From assembly GCA_020634875.1 (NCBI GenBank), contig JACKAX010000019.1, positions 1 to 64,000 of the forward strand: a DNA stretch of 64,000 nucleotides, read 5' to 3'. A model generated the notes under the pieces. It was not told where the DNA came from. It did no database searches and saw only the letters and a program-made list of their open reading frames with translations. Positions 1 through 7,802 of this stretch are shown in pieces (position 1 is the first letter of the stretch; each line of letters begins with the position of its first letter). A program made the translations under genes and the position numbers. This DNA is from Anaerolineales bacterium (GTDB lineage Bacteria; Chloroflexota; Anaerolineae; Anaerolineales; JABWBV01).

Positions 1-485
1 AAGATCGGGGTGAACTCAAAGGGTTTGGCCCCGCTGGGATCCATATTACATGCGAAGAAGAAAACGCCCGCCACCCGCGCGGGGTTCTTGTCCCCCAAAA
101 TCAAGGCCACGCACGCGCCATCGCTCCACCCGACTAACCCGGCCCTTTCAACCCCCAAAGCATCCATCACCGCGAGTACATCGGTACCCATGCGGTCATA
201 CGTGTACGGATGTTCATCGCGGGTGCTGCGTCCGTGCCCCCGGCTGTCCATCACAATGGCCCGATATCCGTTTTCCACGAGGAAGGGAACTTGTTTGCCC
301 CAGTTACCGCTGTGCCCTAACCCGCCATGCAACAGAATGACAGGTTCCCCCTTGCCAAAGGCCGCATACCAGATTTTGGCCCCGTCATTTTCAACGTAGC
401 CTTGCGAAAGCGCATCGTCAGGCAGGGCAACCCCTTCAGTTTCAAATTGGGCGAGGTCATCGTCATGAGAAATGATGTTTTGCAT
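1..485 (-). CDS. alpha/beta hydrolase (3' part cut off by the window edge)
   Basis: Read on the minus strand from the ATG at 485, this gives an alpha/beta-hydrolase N-terminal half that runs off the left edge. Visible family marks are the oxyanion-hole segment LLHGGLGHSG, the strand 4 region with DSRGHGRS, and the nucleophile elbow GWSDG, whose Ser is the expected catalytic residue. The acid and His of the triad would lie beyond the edge. The start follows the MoaD-like stop by only a few bases, and its ribosome site GGAGG is formed by the last two glycine codons of that gene, so the two are almost certainly co-transcribed and coupled. The substrate cannot be told. The family call is firm and the exact function unknown. 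Confidence 0.85.
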   Translation of the reverse strand, partial: MQNIISHDDDLAQFETEGVALPDDALSQGYVENDGAKIWYAAFGKGEPVILLHGGLGHSGNWGKQVPFLVENGYRAIVMDSRGHGRSTRDEHPYTYDRMGTDVLAVMDALGVERAGLVGWSDGACVALILGDKNPARVAGVFFFACNMDPSGAKPFEFTPI

Positions 486-490
486 TTGTA

Positions 491-787
491 TTATCCTCCT
501 GCCATGGCCCCGACGATGCGAAAGGGTTCCGTCCCGTTCACCACCGGGTCAGGGAGAAGGCTGTCGGCGGGTTCGTGCGACAGGTCTTCGCCGCACGCAA
601 AAAAGCGGATGAAATCCCGCCGCTTGAGGGTGACATGGTCGCGGATGGTGCCCCGAAGCATGGGGTACCGGGTTTCGAGGGCATCCAATACCGCGCGTTG
701 GGTGACTGGCCTTTCAATTTCAAGTTCCACCTCCCGGTCCACTTTTGCCAGGGTCCGTAAATGGGTGGGAATTACAACACGGATCAT
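491..787 (-). CDS. MoaD/ThiS-type ubiquitin-like sulfur carrier
   Basis: A 98-residue protein that ends exactly in Gly-Gly before the stop. This is the hallmark of MoaD/ThiS/ubiquitin-like carriers, whose C-terminal glycine is adenylated and thiocarboxylated. The body ([10 protein letters not shown] near the N-terminus, repeated charged beta-strand segments) fits the beta-grasp fold. AGGAG lies six bases before the ATG. No MoaE, MoeB or ThiF partner is in the window, so its acceptor (molybdopterin, thiamine thiazole, or another sulfur-transfer or tagging target) is unknown. It sits between a BNR-repeat protein and a hydrolase on the same strand, which argues against a plain molybdenum-cofactor operon. 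Confidence 0.85.
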   Translation of the reverse strand: MIRVVIPTHLRTLAKVDREVELEIERPVTQRAVLDALETRYPMLRGTIRDHVTLKRRDFIRFFACGEDLSHEPADSLLPDPVVNGTEPFRIVGAMAGG

Positions 788-871
788 CAGTGTCTCCTTT
801 TAAAACGAACGGTGTTCCTTCAATCGGCTCTTTGTATCATCAAAGGCTGACAAGGAACGCCGTTCGACAAC

Positions 872-2059
872 TTATGGGATGACTTGTACTTCGACCGACA
901 ATACCGCGGGCAGATCGTGGACAATCGCTTGCCAGTGGTCACCGGAGTCGGCGGAGACGTATACCTGCCCGCCCGTGGTGCCAAAGTAGATGCCGCAGGA
1001 GGGGAGGGTATCCACCGCCATGGCACTACGGAGGATGTTGACGTAGCAATCTTGTTGGGGCAGGCCGTCCGTGAGGGCTTCCCATTCATCGCCGCCCGCC
1101 CGACTGCGGTAGACGCGGAGTTTGCCTTCGGGGGGGTAGTGATAGGCATCGGAGAGGATCGGGATCACGTACACCGTTTCGGGTTCGTGGGCGTGGACGG
1201 CGATGGGGAAGCCGAAATCGCTGGGGAGGTTGCCGCTGATTTCGTGCCACATATCGCCCGCATCGTCGCTCCGCATCACATCCCAGTGCTTTTGCATGAA
1301 CAAAACGCCGGGGCGGGTAGGGTGCATCGCGAGGTTGTGGACACAGTGCCCGACTTCGGCTTCCGCGTCGGGGAGTTCAAAGGGGGAGTTCAGGCCTTTG
1401 TTGATCGGTTTCCAGGTTTCGCCGCCATCGTCGGTGCGGAATGCGCCCGCGGCAGAAATGGCAACGTAAAGGCGTTTGGGGTTGGTGGGGTCTTGGAGGA
1501 TGGTGTGCAGGCACATGCCGCCCGCACCCGGTTGCCAGAGATGCCCTTTGGCTTCTCGCAGGCCAGACATTTCGTGCCAGGTGCGCCCGCCGTCGGTGGT
1601 GCGGAAGAGGGCGGCATCTTCGACACCCGCGTAAACGGTGTCGGGGTCGGTGAGAGAGGGGTCGAGGTACCAGACGCGTTTGAATTCCCAGGGGTGTTGG
1701 GAGCCGTCATAAAACTGGTGGGTGGTCAGGGCTGCGCCGGTCTCGGGCGAGGTGTCATAGACGAACTTGTTGCTTTCGCCTTTGGGGAACCCTTCGGGGG
1801 ATGATTTTGGCTCTTCAGGGTTAGAACCGGGTTGTTCCCAGGTTTTGCCGCCATCGTCCGACCGTTGGATGATTTGCCCGAACCATCCGCTGGACTGAGA
1901 GACGTAGATGCGGTTGGGGTTGGCGGGGGAGCCTTTGAGATGGTAAATCTCCCAACCCGCGAAGTGGGGGCCGCTGACCTCCCAATTTTCACGTTTGTCA
2001 TCCGAGGTGAGGATGAACGCGCCTTTACGCGTGCCGACTAAGACTCTTACTGTGCTCAT
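872..2059 (-). CDS. BNR/Asp-box beta-propeller protein (sialidase-like fold)
   Basis: A 395-residue protein with about five Asp-box motifs of the S/T-x-D-x-G-x-T-W type: [32 protein letters not shown] and SADSGDHW. Their regular spacing indicates a six- or seven-bladed propeller as in sialidases and photosystem-assembly or VPS10-like proteins. No signal peptide is visible, so it is probably cytoplasmic. The sialidase arginine triad is not obvious, and glycosidase activity should not be assumed. AGGAG precedes the ATG. It is followed by the MoaD-like gene after 84 bases, probably in one operon. Confidence 0.85.
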   Translation of the reverse strand: MSTVRVLVGTRKGAFILTSDDKRENWEVSGPHFAGWEIYHLKGSPANPNRIYVSQSSGWFGQIIQRSDDGGKTWEQPGSNPEEPKSSPEGFPKGESNKFVYDTSPETGAALTTHQFYDGSQHPWEFKRVWYLDPSLTDPDTVYAGVEDAALFRTTDGGRTWHEMSGLREAKGHLWQPGAGGMCLHTILQDPTNPKRLYVAISAAGAFRTDDGGETWKPINKGLNSPFELPDAEAEVGHCVHNLAMHPTRPGVLFMQKHWDVMRSDDAGDMWHEISGNLPSDFGFPIAVHAHEPETVYVIPILSDAYHYPPEGKLRVYRSRAGGDEWEALTDGLPQQDCYVNILRSAMAVDTLPSCGIYFGTTGGQVYVSADSGDHWQAIVHDLPAVLSVEVQVIP

Positions 2060-2149
2060 AGCTTGCTCCTTTTGGGGGGACGCAGATTTTGAAGATTTCG
2101 CAGATTCTAAGCAAATGCAGAGTCTACGAAAATCAGTGGAATTTGCGTA

Positions 2150-2527
2150 CTATTGATTGGCGGCCTTTTTCCGGTTTTTGGCCGCGCCGATTTCGACGAT
2201 TGTGTTGATTAAATTTAAGGGGATGGGTTGGCTGAAGGGGAAAATGAGGGCACCCTTTTCTGTTCGATAGGGGGAGATTTCGTCCTTTAGCAAATCCAAT
2301 ATCTCGGAGGGAATTCCATAGACGGCGATGTGGTTTTTCCATCCTGCAAAGTAAATCAACCGCCCATTGAGGGTGAAGGTGGGCATGTTGTAGCTGATTT
2401 TTTCTTCGGCATCGGGGGCCGCGGTTTGGATGGTAGCGCGGAGGGCGGTAAGGACTTGTTGCCGGTCAGGGGGGAAGGAGGCGATGTAGGCGTCTATGGA
2501 GAGAAAGGGAGTTTTAGAGGTTTCCAT
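2150..2527 (-). CDS. DUF1801/YdhG-like protein
   Basis: A 125-residue protein of the DUF1801 family (YdhG/frataxin-like fold). Recognisable parts are an N-terminal helix ending FPPDRQQVLTALRATI, the block EEKISYNMPTF, the segment IYFAGWKNHIAVYG, and a C-terminal basic helix. Family members have been proposed as intracellular iron chaperones, but no biochemical role is certain. It is the last gene of a four-gene minus-strand run (DinB, VOC, DUF6157, DUF1801) in which each gene follows the last closely. No strong ribosome site was seen in front of the ATG, which fits a downstream gene in an operon. Confidence 0.8.
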   Translation of the reverse strand: METSKTPFLSIDAYIASFPPDRQQVLTALRATIQTAAPDAEEKISYNMPTFTLNGRLIYFAGWKNHIAVYGIPSEILDLLKDEISPYRTEKGALIFPFSQPIPLNLINTIVEIGAAKNRKKAANQ

Positions 2528-2554
2528 GGGAAAATTTCACAATGTTTGTTCTTA

Positions 2555-2965
2555 TCAAATTCGTTTAGAGCGCATCCCTTTGAGGTGTTTTACGGATGTG
2601 CTCAGGCACAATTCTTCGTACTCATTGGAGCCGATAGGATAAATGGCAACCTTGCCTTGTTCGTTGCTGTGAACGCCCCATCCGTAGCGTTTGGTCAAAG
2701 GAGATGACCGCAAACAGGGTTGGCCTTTCGAGAAGAATTTTTCTCTTTCAATCTCAAGGTCTGTATCTTCAATTTGATTCTTTTGGGCAAAGGTGGCAAA
2801 GATGACATCATCCGATGTGTATTTGTATGGGTTGTTGCCGATAAGCTCATAATGGTAGACTGCTATCGTTTTCTCACCATTTTTCAACGGCGGTATTTCG
2901 GCCTTTTCAACAGGACAATCTTCGGCAACTTCGATGAAGGTTTCAAGATAGTTGGTGGTGTGCAT
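2555..2965 (-). CDS. DUF6157-like conserved protein
   Basis: A protein of about 136 residues with the opening MHTTNYLETFIEVAEDCPV, which I recognise as the DUF6157 type. Function is unknown. The reading frame can be extended five codons to a TTG at 2980, but the ATG at 2965 starts one base after the stop of the upstream VOC gene and is the more likely coupled start. The protein is soluble, charged and without membrane segments. A Tyr-Gly-Trp-Gly segment near the middle is typical of the family. It lies between the VOC and DUF1801 genes in a small run of stress or detoxification-type families. Confidence 0.7.
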   Translation of the reverse strand: MHTTNYLETFIEVAEDCPVEKAEIPPLKNGEKTIAVYHYELIGNNPYKYTSDDVIFATFAQKNQIEDTDLEIEREKFFSKGQPCLRSSPLTKRYGWGVHSNEQGKVAIYPIGSNEYEELCLSTSVKHLKGMRSKRI

Positions 2966-2966
2966 A

Positions 2967-3365
2967 TTATCGGTTTTCAAGATTCAATTGCGAGGAAACG
3001 CCATATTTGTCTGCGCCCCAGGCAAATTTCGGGCTAAAACTATCATTGCCCGTGGGCATGAACAGCTGTCCGCCTTCGAATAACCGGGCATAAGCCTGGT
3101 CAAGCTCTTCTTCTGTTTCAAATTGAACAAAAATCGAGAAGGAAGGGGTAAAGGTAAAGGCATGTTCGACGTAGCTGTCAATGCACATGAATTCCTGATT
3201 ATTCAGGGAGAATAATGCCCTTATTACGCTTCCTTCAGGGCCAGGACCTTCCGAGCCGTAGCGAGAAATGTTGAGGATTTGGGTTTGTGGAAAGATGGAT
3301 GCATAGAAGTTTATGGCTTCTTCGGCTATTTCGTCGAACATGAGGAAAGGGGTGAATTTTTGCAT
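2967..3365 (-). CDS. VOC-superfamily protein (PhnB/YjdN-like)
   Basis: A 132-residue single-unit VOC protein of the PhnB or '3-demethylubiquinone methyltransferase' annotation type. Its signatures are an N-terminal TPFLMFDEIAEEAINFYASI, the segment EFMCIDS, and FSPKFAWGADKYGVSSQLN near the end. The annotated methyltransferase name for this family is generally misleading. Members are small dimeric proteins of the glyoxalase/bleomycin-resistance fold, often without a known substrate. The gene starts three bases after the DinB gene stop and ends one base before the DUF6157 ATG, so it is a tightly packed operon member. Confidence 0.85.
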   Translation of the reverse strand: MQKFTPFLMFDEIAEEAINFYASIFPQTQILNISRYGSEGPGPEGSVIRALFSLNNQEFMCIDSYVEHAFTFTPSFSIFVQFETEEELDQAYARLFEGGQLFMPTGNDSFSPKFAWGADKYGVSSQLNLENR

Positions 3366-3368
3366 GAG

Positions 3369-3842
3369 TTATTTGAGCGTGCAGAGTGCCTGCCGAATTT
3401 CACCTAAGTGATAAGCGGTGTGGACAAGGGGCGCAATCGCACCACCCACTTCGTATGCGTTTGCCCAACCCGTTTGATCGGCAATGAGGACTTTAAGCCG
3501 GTTATAGCTTTCGTGCAAGTCGAATTTAATGCTTTCCCATTCTTCGGGGGTGACGGCGTTCGTTTCACGCCAAATTTGACCCCAATCTATGTGTTCATTT
3601 TGCTGAGTACGTACTGCTTTTTCAAGCACATCCAGATAAAAGGCTGTGTGCTTAACTTGTGCAGCGAGGGTGGCACATTTGCCACCAACGGGAATGGAGG
3701 CCTCTTCGGCAGAGACGGTCGCGAGGGTTTCAAACATGGAGGTGCCTTTGTCCAGGTAGATACCTTTTACATCATCAAAGGTTTCTTCCAGGATGCCATA
3801 AAGGGCTTGTTTAAAATGTTCGGATTGTATTGTGTTAGACAA
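3369..3842 (-). CDS. DinB-like four-helix metal-dependent protein
   Basis: A 157-residue DinB/YfiT-type protein. The three expected metal-binding histidines are visible: His65 in KHTAFYLD, and His141 and His145 in HTAYHLGEIRQ. Members include thiol S-transferases (bacillithiol or mycothiol partners), but which thiol would be used here is unknown. The start is a TTG at 3842, chosen because AGGAA lies eight bases upstream and no ATG fits. A consensus promoter lies just in front, so this is the first gene of the DinB-VOC-DUF6157-DUF1801 unit. Confidence 0.85.
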   Translation of the reverse strand: MSNTIQSEHFKQALYGILEETFDDVKGIYLDKGTSMFETLATVSAEEASIPVGGKCATLAAQVKHTAFYLDVLEKAVRTQQNEHIDWGQIWRETNAVTPEEWESIKFDLHESYNRLKVLIADQTGWANAYEVGGAIAPLVHTAYHLGEIRQALCTLK

Positions 3843-3870
3843 GGGGTTTTTCCTGGGATGGGATTGATGA

Positions 3871-3899
3871 ATTATAGAACACGTGTGCTAAAATGTCAA
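3871..3899 (-). promoter_or_regulatory. consensus sigma70-type promoter of the DinB operon
   Basis: On the minus strand, TTGACA (3899-3894) and TATAAT (3876-3871) are separated by exactly 17 bases, a perfect match to the housekeeping consensus. The spacer contains the palindrome ACACGTGT, which could be an operator. Transcription would start near 3864, giving a leader of about 20 bases with AGGAA before the TTG start. Confidence 0.85.
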
Positions 3900-4045
3900 T
3901 TGTGACCTTCCCTATTTAAATCTGATGAGGGGACACAAAAAATTTCGGTGCGCTAAATTTCTGCGTACAAATCATGATGGTTCTACCGAAAATTAAAAGG
4001 GATGGAAATCCGGCACTTTTCCCGCCAAAAACGGGAGAGCCATTA

Positions 4046-4492
4046 TTATTCTGACAGATTGGTGACGATTTTGGCGATGCGGCGCTCGCGGGTTTCTTGC
4101 GCTTTTGCGGTTTCAACCTGGCGGACGTGTTCTTTGCGGAAAGTGTAGGAAAGTTTGTCGAAGGCTTCCCGCGTACCGGGTTTAGCTGCGAGGGCTACGG
4201 CAAGATCTTCGGGGACCGCCACGGTTCGGGGTTCGAGGTCCAATTCGAGGGTGACTTCAACGATATCCCCAGGTTTGACATTCGCGGCTTCTCGACGCTC
4301 TTTACTCAAAGGGATCATGTGTACATCGCCATAGGTGGCTACGGTGGTTTGGTAGGTGAACCCGTTAAGGGTGACTTTGACCGGGGGTTTTTTCCCTTTG
4401 CCAAGTTCGGCGATGTTTACAGGGGGAACACTGATGCCAGTGGCGTTGACTTTGTCATCGAGAAGAATAGTAGTGGTGAAGGTGGTTTTCAA
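4046..4492 (-). CDS. DUF1905 + YdeI/OmpD-associated protein
   Basis: A protein of 148 residues in two parts: an N-terminal beta-barrel DUF1905 (about residues 1-95, with VKVTLNGFTYQTTVATYGD and PLSKERR) and a short C-terminal YdeI/OmpD-associated helical segment (AFDKLSYTFRKEHVRQVETAK). Family members are linked to antimicrobial-peptide resistance, but the mechanism is unknown. The start is taken as the TTG at 4492 because GGAG sits seven bases upstream and the conserved region begins there. An ATG 17 codons further up has no ribosome site. The 203 bases between this gene and the DinB promoter show no other gene. Confidence 0.75.
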   Translation of the reverse strand: MKTTFTTTILLDDKVNATGISVPPVNIAELGKGKKPPVKVTLNGFTYQTTVATYGDVHMIPLSKERREAANVKPGDIVEVTLELDLEPRTVAVPEDLAVALAAKPGTREAFDKLSYTFRKEHVRQVETAKAQETRERRIAKIVTNLSE

Positions 4493-4620
4493 AATATTTC
4501 TCCAATGTCTGTGGAATTTAATAAACCCAGAGGCGGGGTACATTTATATATTTGAATATGCTACCACAGGTTGTGGCATGAGAAGTGAAAGGATTTAATA
4601 GGGGTGAAGGAGGTTAAAAC

Positions 4621-4662
4621 AAAACCCCCTCTGGGGCGAAAGCAAGACCCAGAGGGGGTTTT
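4621..4662 (-). terminator. rho-independent terminator after dnaA
   Basis: Fifteen-base arms (4621-4635 and 4648-4662) pair perfectly around a 12-base loop. The stem is C/G-rich and ends in A/T runs on both sides, so it could work in both directions. It starts 19 bases after the dnaA stop on the minus strand and separates dnaA from the YdeI-like gene. Confidence 0.9.
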
Positions 4663-4681
4663 CGCAAAAAGCAAAATAAGT

Positions 4682-6046
4682 TCAAGCAGTAATACTTCGG
4701 GTTTGACCGTATAGTTGTTCGCGGATGTCCACTAGTTGACGGCGTAAATGGTGGTCTCGTTCGAGTAAGTCGGCGACTTTTTCGCAGGCGTACATGACGG
4801 TGGTATGATCCCGTCCGCCCATGGCTTCGCCGATTTGGGGCAAAGAGTAGTTGGCTTCTTCGCGTAGGAGGTACATTGCGACTTGCCGTGAAAGGGCAAC
4901 TTGGCGGGAGCGGTCCCGGCCTATCATCTGATCTCTAGTAAAACCGAAGGAAACCGCGACGGTTTCGATGATTTGGGTAGGTTCGACTTTTTGTTGGCGG
5001 GGGAGTAGATCGCCCAAGGCGGTATTGACGAGTTCGGTGGTCAACGGAACTCCGCGCAAGTCGGAGTAGGCCAGGATACGGGTCAGTGCCCCTTCCAATT
5101 CGCGGATGTTCGATTGCATCCGGCGGGCGATAACTTCGAGAATATCGTTAGGAACGGGCCGCCCGCTGCGCTCGGCTTTGAAGCGCAAGATGGCCATGCG
5201 GGTCTCGAAGTCTGGGGGTTGGATGTCGGCAGTGAGACCCCACTCGAAGCGGGAGCGAAGGCGTTCTTCGAGGGTGTTCATTGCTTTGGGGGGGCGGTCG
5301 GAGGAGAGGACGATTTGTTTATCCTGCCCGTGGAGGGTATTGAAGGTGTGGAAGAATTCTTCTTGCGTGGATTCTTTTCCGGCGATGAATTGGATGTCAT
5401 CAATGAGTAGGACGTCAGTCTGGCGGTATTTTTCTCGGAAGGATTGGGTAGTATGGTTGCGAATCGCGTTGATTAGATCATTGGTGAATTCTTCGGAAGA
5501 GACATAAAGGATGTTGAGGCCTTTGGCGTGGCAGGTGTTCCCAATGGCGTGCAGGAGGTGAGTTTTTCCCAGGCCAACACCGCCATACACGAAGAGAGGG
5601 TTATAGGCGCGAGCGGGGTTTTCAGAGACCGCGAGACTGGCGGCGTGGGCAAGACGGTTGTTGGCACCTACAACAAAGTTGTCAAAGGTGTATTTGGGGG
5701 CGAGGGTAGGGTTGAGCGGACGTGAAATGCCATTGGCAGAACCAGTTTTTTGGGGTTCTATGGCCTCATCGGAGTCTGAATTTTCCCCTATGTCAGTCTT
5801 ATGGGGTGTGACGACAAAATTTAAAGGGGTAGTTGCATTGAGAATACCCGCTAAAATGCGGCTAATGGTGCTTGCCAGACGACTTTCAACCCAGTCGCGC
5901 GCGTAGGCGTTTTGCAGGCCGATGGTAAATTTACCGTTTTCGGCGCCTAGAAAGCGTGCGTCGCGGACCCAGGTATCATAGGTCGCTTTTGGCATCTCCA
6001 TTTGTAATTGGCCCAGGGTTGCTTGCCAGGCCTGTTCGGCGTTCAT
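4682..6046 (-). CDS. dnaA: chromosomal replication initiator DnaA
   Basis: A full-length DnaA of 454 residues. Domain I is at 1-85, followed by a variable linker, the AAA+ domain (Walker A GGVGLGKT at 155-162, Walker B LLIDDIQF, sensor and arginine-finger segments), and domain IV ending in the DnaA-box recognition signature GGRDHTTVMYACEKV. It opens origin DNA in an ATP-dependent way and recruits the helicase loader. dnaN and recF are not adjacent, unlike in many bacteria. GGAGG lies ten bases before the ATG, and a TATAAT hexamer sits directly upstream of it (6061-6066). If that hexamer is the -10 box, the mRNA would begin only about eight bases before the ATG. Confidence 0.98.
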   Translation of the reverse strand: MNAEQAWQATLGQLQMEMPKATYDTWVRDARFLGAENGKFTIGLQNAYARDWVESRLASTISRILAGILNATTPLNFVVTPHKTDIGENSDSDEAIEPQKTGSANGISRPLNPTLAPKYTFDNFVVGANNRLAHAASLAVSENPARAYNPLFVYGGVGLGKTHLLHAIGNTCHAKGLNILYVSSEEFTNDLINAIRNHTTQSFREKYRQTDVLLIDDIQFIAGKESTQEEFFHTFNTLHGQDKQIVLSSDRPPKAMNTLEERLRSRFEWGLTADIQPPDFETRMAILRFKAERSGRPVPNDILEVIARRMQSNIRELEGALTRILAYSDLRGVPLTTELVNTALGDLLPRQQKVEPTQIIETVAVSFGFTRDQMIGRDRSRQVALSRQVAMYLLREEANYSLPQIGEAMGGRDHTTVMYACEKVADLLERDHHLRRQLVDIREQLYGQTRSITA

Positions 6047-6546
6047 GGTGATGAGCCTCCATTATACGATTACTCCGTGATTGCTCTGTCATGCTTCTCG
6101 AAGTTCCCCAGAGAGGATATTGGAAAGGTGGTACATATCCAATATAAAACTAGAGCATTTCTGCAAATCTTATGCAGAAGCCGGAAAATGTGTATTGATT
6201 TTGAAAATCAAGTTGGGATTGATGAGAGTAGGTCTTAAACCTACGTGATTATTCTAGCAGGGGAGGCGTAGAACATCAATACGCCAACCCTACGTTTTTC
6301 TAAAAACTTCCAACTCTTTAAGACGCGAATTTTTTAACATTCGCGGATGAGGTACGTTTTTTTTATCAAAAGATTAATGGGATTCACATGACCGGAAAAT
6401 GGAGAAAGGCTCAAATAGTACGCCCCCATATATGGCGTTTTTACGGTAATAAAGGGACTTTTCCCCAGGTTTGGTTTAACGAATGTTAAAATTTTCGAAA
6501 ATTGTAAAAAGGGGACGGGTTCAATTCGCGTGGCATTTTTTTGGTT
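6047..6546. other. AT-rich intergenic region upstream of dnaA, possible oriC
   Basis: Five hundred bases without a gene. Three imperfect DnaA-box-like sites occur (TTATGCAGA at 6170, GGATTCACA at 6380, TTTTCCCCA at 6459), but none is canonical. It also holds an inverted repeat CGCGAAT…ATTCGCG (6324-6345), TTTAAC-gaat-GTTAAA (6475-6490) and the palindrome AATTTTCGAAAATT (6490-6503). The ten bases TTAACATTCG occur at 6334 and again, inverted, at 6480-6489. This layout could serve replication initiation or dnaA control. Origin function is not shown. Confidence 0.35.
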
Positions 6547-7497
6547 TTATCGCTTAATACGGATAAAAGTGTCGTATACATCCTCGATCAGGCCCCCATA
6601 TTTAGTGGCCTGCCCTGAGCCATTGTAGTATTTAGCGAAAGTAACATAGTCCTTTTTCTGGAGGGCTTCGACTTTGCGATTATCTTTGCCTTTGACAAAT
6701 TCAAAAAAGGCAATGATCTGTTCACGATCGCCTTTGGAGAATGTGTCGAACATCTCTTGAACGGAGGCGAATCCCACCAGCGAATAGTTGAAGCCCATAA
6801 TTTGCGGCGCACCCATACTGATTGAGAGTTTGGCAGCAGTGTTGCTTAAAGTACTGGCAAAATTAAAGGCGTCCCACTCCTTGGTTTGTTGCCGTATATG
6901 CACATCTTGCCATCCCCCGGATGTCCCTCGGAATTGGTGCCCCAGCCACTTTTGGGTGTTGTCAAAGCGGAAATGCTGGTTGTATTTGGCGGTATTATTT
7001 TTGCCCCAATACTCATAAAAAATGTGGTTCTCAAACCGAATCAACATCCGTCCATCGGTGCCAAAGCCACGTCCCCCCGATTCGATGGCGAAAACGGCGA
7101 TTGCCACCCCTGGATCAATGTGTAACTGAGCGGAAAGCCCGGCTAAGATGCCGCCAAAATTATTCCATACTTCAGCAGCAAGCCGGTCCAGGTAAGGAGC
7201 GCTGGCAGGGACTGTGATTTTTTGATCTGTGGAGGGTTCCAGGGCGGTAGTCTTCGGATCAAAATCTGAAGTGGGGGGGATAGGGTCGGGTTCTGGCGGC
7301 AAAGGACCATCTAGATTGATGAAGTAAGCATTGACGTACCCGGTTTTGCCCTGGTAACGAACTTTAAGCCATCCATTTTGCAAGGAGAGAGCTTCCAACC
7401 GAGCGTTGGGGCCGAGCGTTTCAACGATGGGTTTGTCGTTCCCCGGCTCAACGCGGAGACGCACAATGGCTTTGGTGGTACCCATGATGGTTGGCAT
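6547..7497 (-). CDS. SH3-domain N-acetylmuramidase (DUF3380 type)
   Basis: A protein of 316 residues with a bacterial SH3-like domain at about 5-65 (RVEPGN…GWLKVRYQGKTGYV), a Pro-rich linker (65-100), and an N-acetylmuramidase/DUF3380 lysozyme domain (105-315). Glu139 in FAIESGG is the expected catalytic acid. It should cut the glycan strands of peptidoglycan. No signal peptide is visible, which resembles phage or contractile-tail lysins and autolysins exported by other means. No holin or phage gene is nearby. The start at 7497 is chosen because AGGAG lies seven bases upstream; 25 extra in-frame codons upstream look non-coding. Confidence 0.85.
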   Translation of the reverse strand: MPTIMGTTKAIVRLRVEPGNDKPIVETLGPNARLEALSLQNGWLKVRYQGKTGYVNAYFINLDGPLPPEPDPIPPTSDFDPKTTALEPSTDQKITVPASAPYLDRLAAEVWNNFGGILAGLSAQLHIDPGVAIAVFAIESGGRGFGTDGRMLIRFENHIFYEYWGKNNTAKYNQHFRFDNTQKWLGHQFRGTSGGWQDVHIRQQTKEWDAFNFASTLSNTAAKLSISMGAPQIMGFNYSLVGFASVQEMFDTFSKGDREQIIAFFEFVKGKDNRKVEALQKKDYVTFAKYYNGSGQATKYGGLIEDVYDTFIRIKR

Positions 7498-7784
7498 AAA
7501 GAAACTCCTGAAAGGGGAATTAGTAGACTGTAAACTTAGTTTTCGTAAGTTTGCGCGCGTATCAAACTTCAAAAGGCTTTCTCAATAAAACACAAATGAG
7601 GTTTGAAAGTGCCCTGAAAATCGGACAATTCCTCACAAGGCTTTAGGGTGAAACGGCAAAAGCCCGGAATTGCATCATAGCCACAAAAAAGTGGCAAAGT
7701 TATTGAGGTTGAGATAGGGGTTTGTTGCGTTTATTATATATTAATCGGAATGAAAGCGTCAAATTATTACGGTTTTATACATGC

Positions 7785-7802
7785 TATAATGAGCCTCACA
7801 TG
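7785..7802 (+). promoter_or_regulatory. extended -10 promoter placing the start codon at the mRNA 5' end
   Basis: TGCTATAAT (extended -10; TATAAT at 7785-7790) lies nine bases before the ATG at 7800, and there is no ribosome site. Transcription would begin at about 7797-7800, so the kinase message is probably leaderless. The rest of the 302-base gap 7498-7799 shows only a short hairpin GCCAC…GTGGC (7680-7695) and no gene. Confidence 0.6.

Noticed and set aside
884..1804. A 306-codon open frame on the plus strand opposite the BNR gene
   Set aside because: It is antisense to a gene with clear Asp-box motifs, and its own translation is a low-complexity Gly/Val/Ala mix without family features. 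The same applies to long antisense frames over clpC, radA, dnaA and the membrane TPR gene.
872..2059. Naming the BNR protein a sialidase
   Set aside because: Asp boxes show the propeller fold only; the catalytic Arg triad and Tyr/Glu pair could not be identified.
6170..6467. True DnaA boxes upstream of dnaA
   Set aside because: Each candidate differs from the consensus by one or two bases and their spacing is irregular. They are reported only as weak evidence for an origin.
6547..7497. A prophage remnant around the muramidase
   Set aside because: No holin, tail, integrase or other phage gene is adjacent, and flanking genes are chromosomal.
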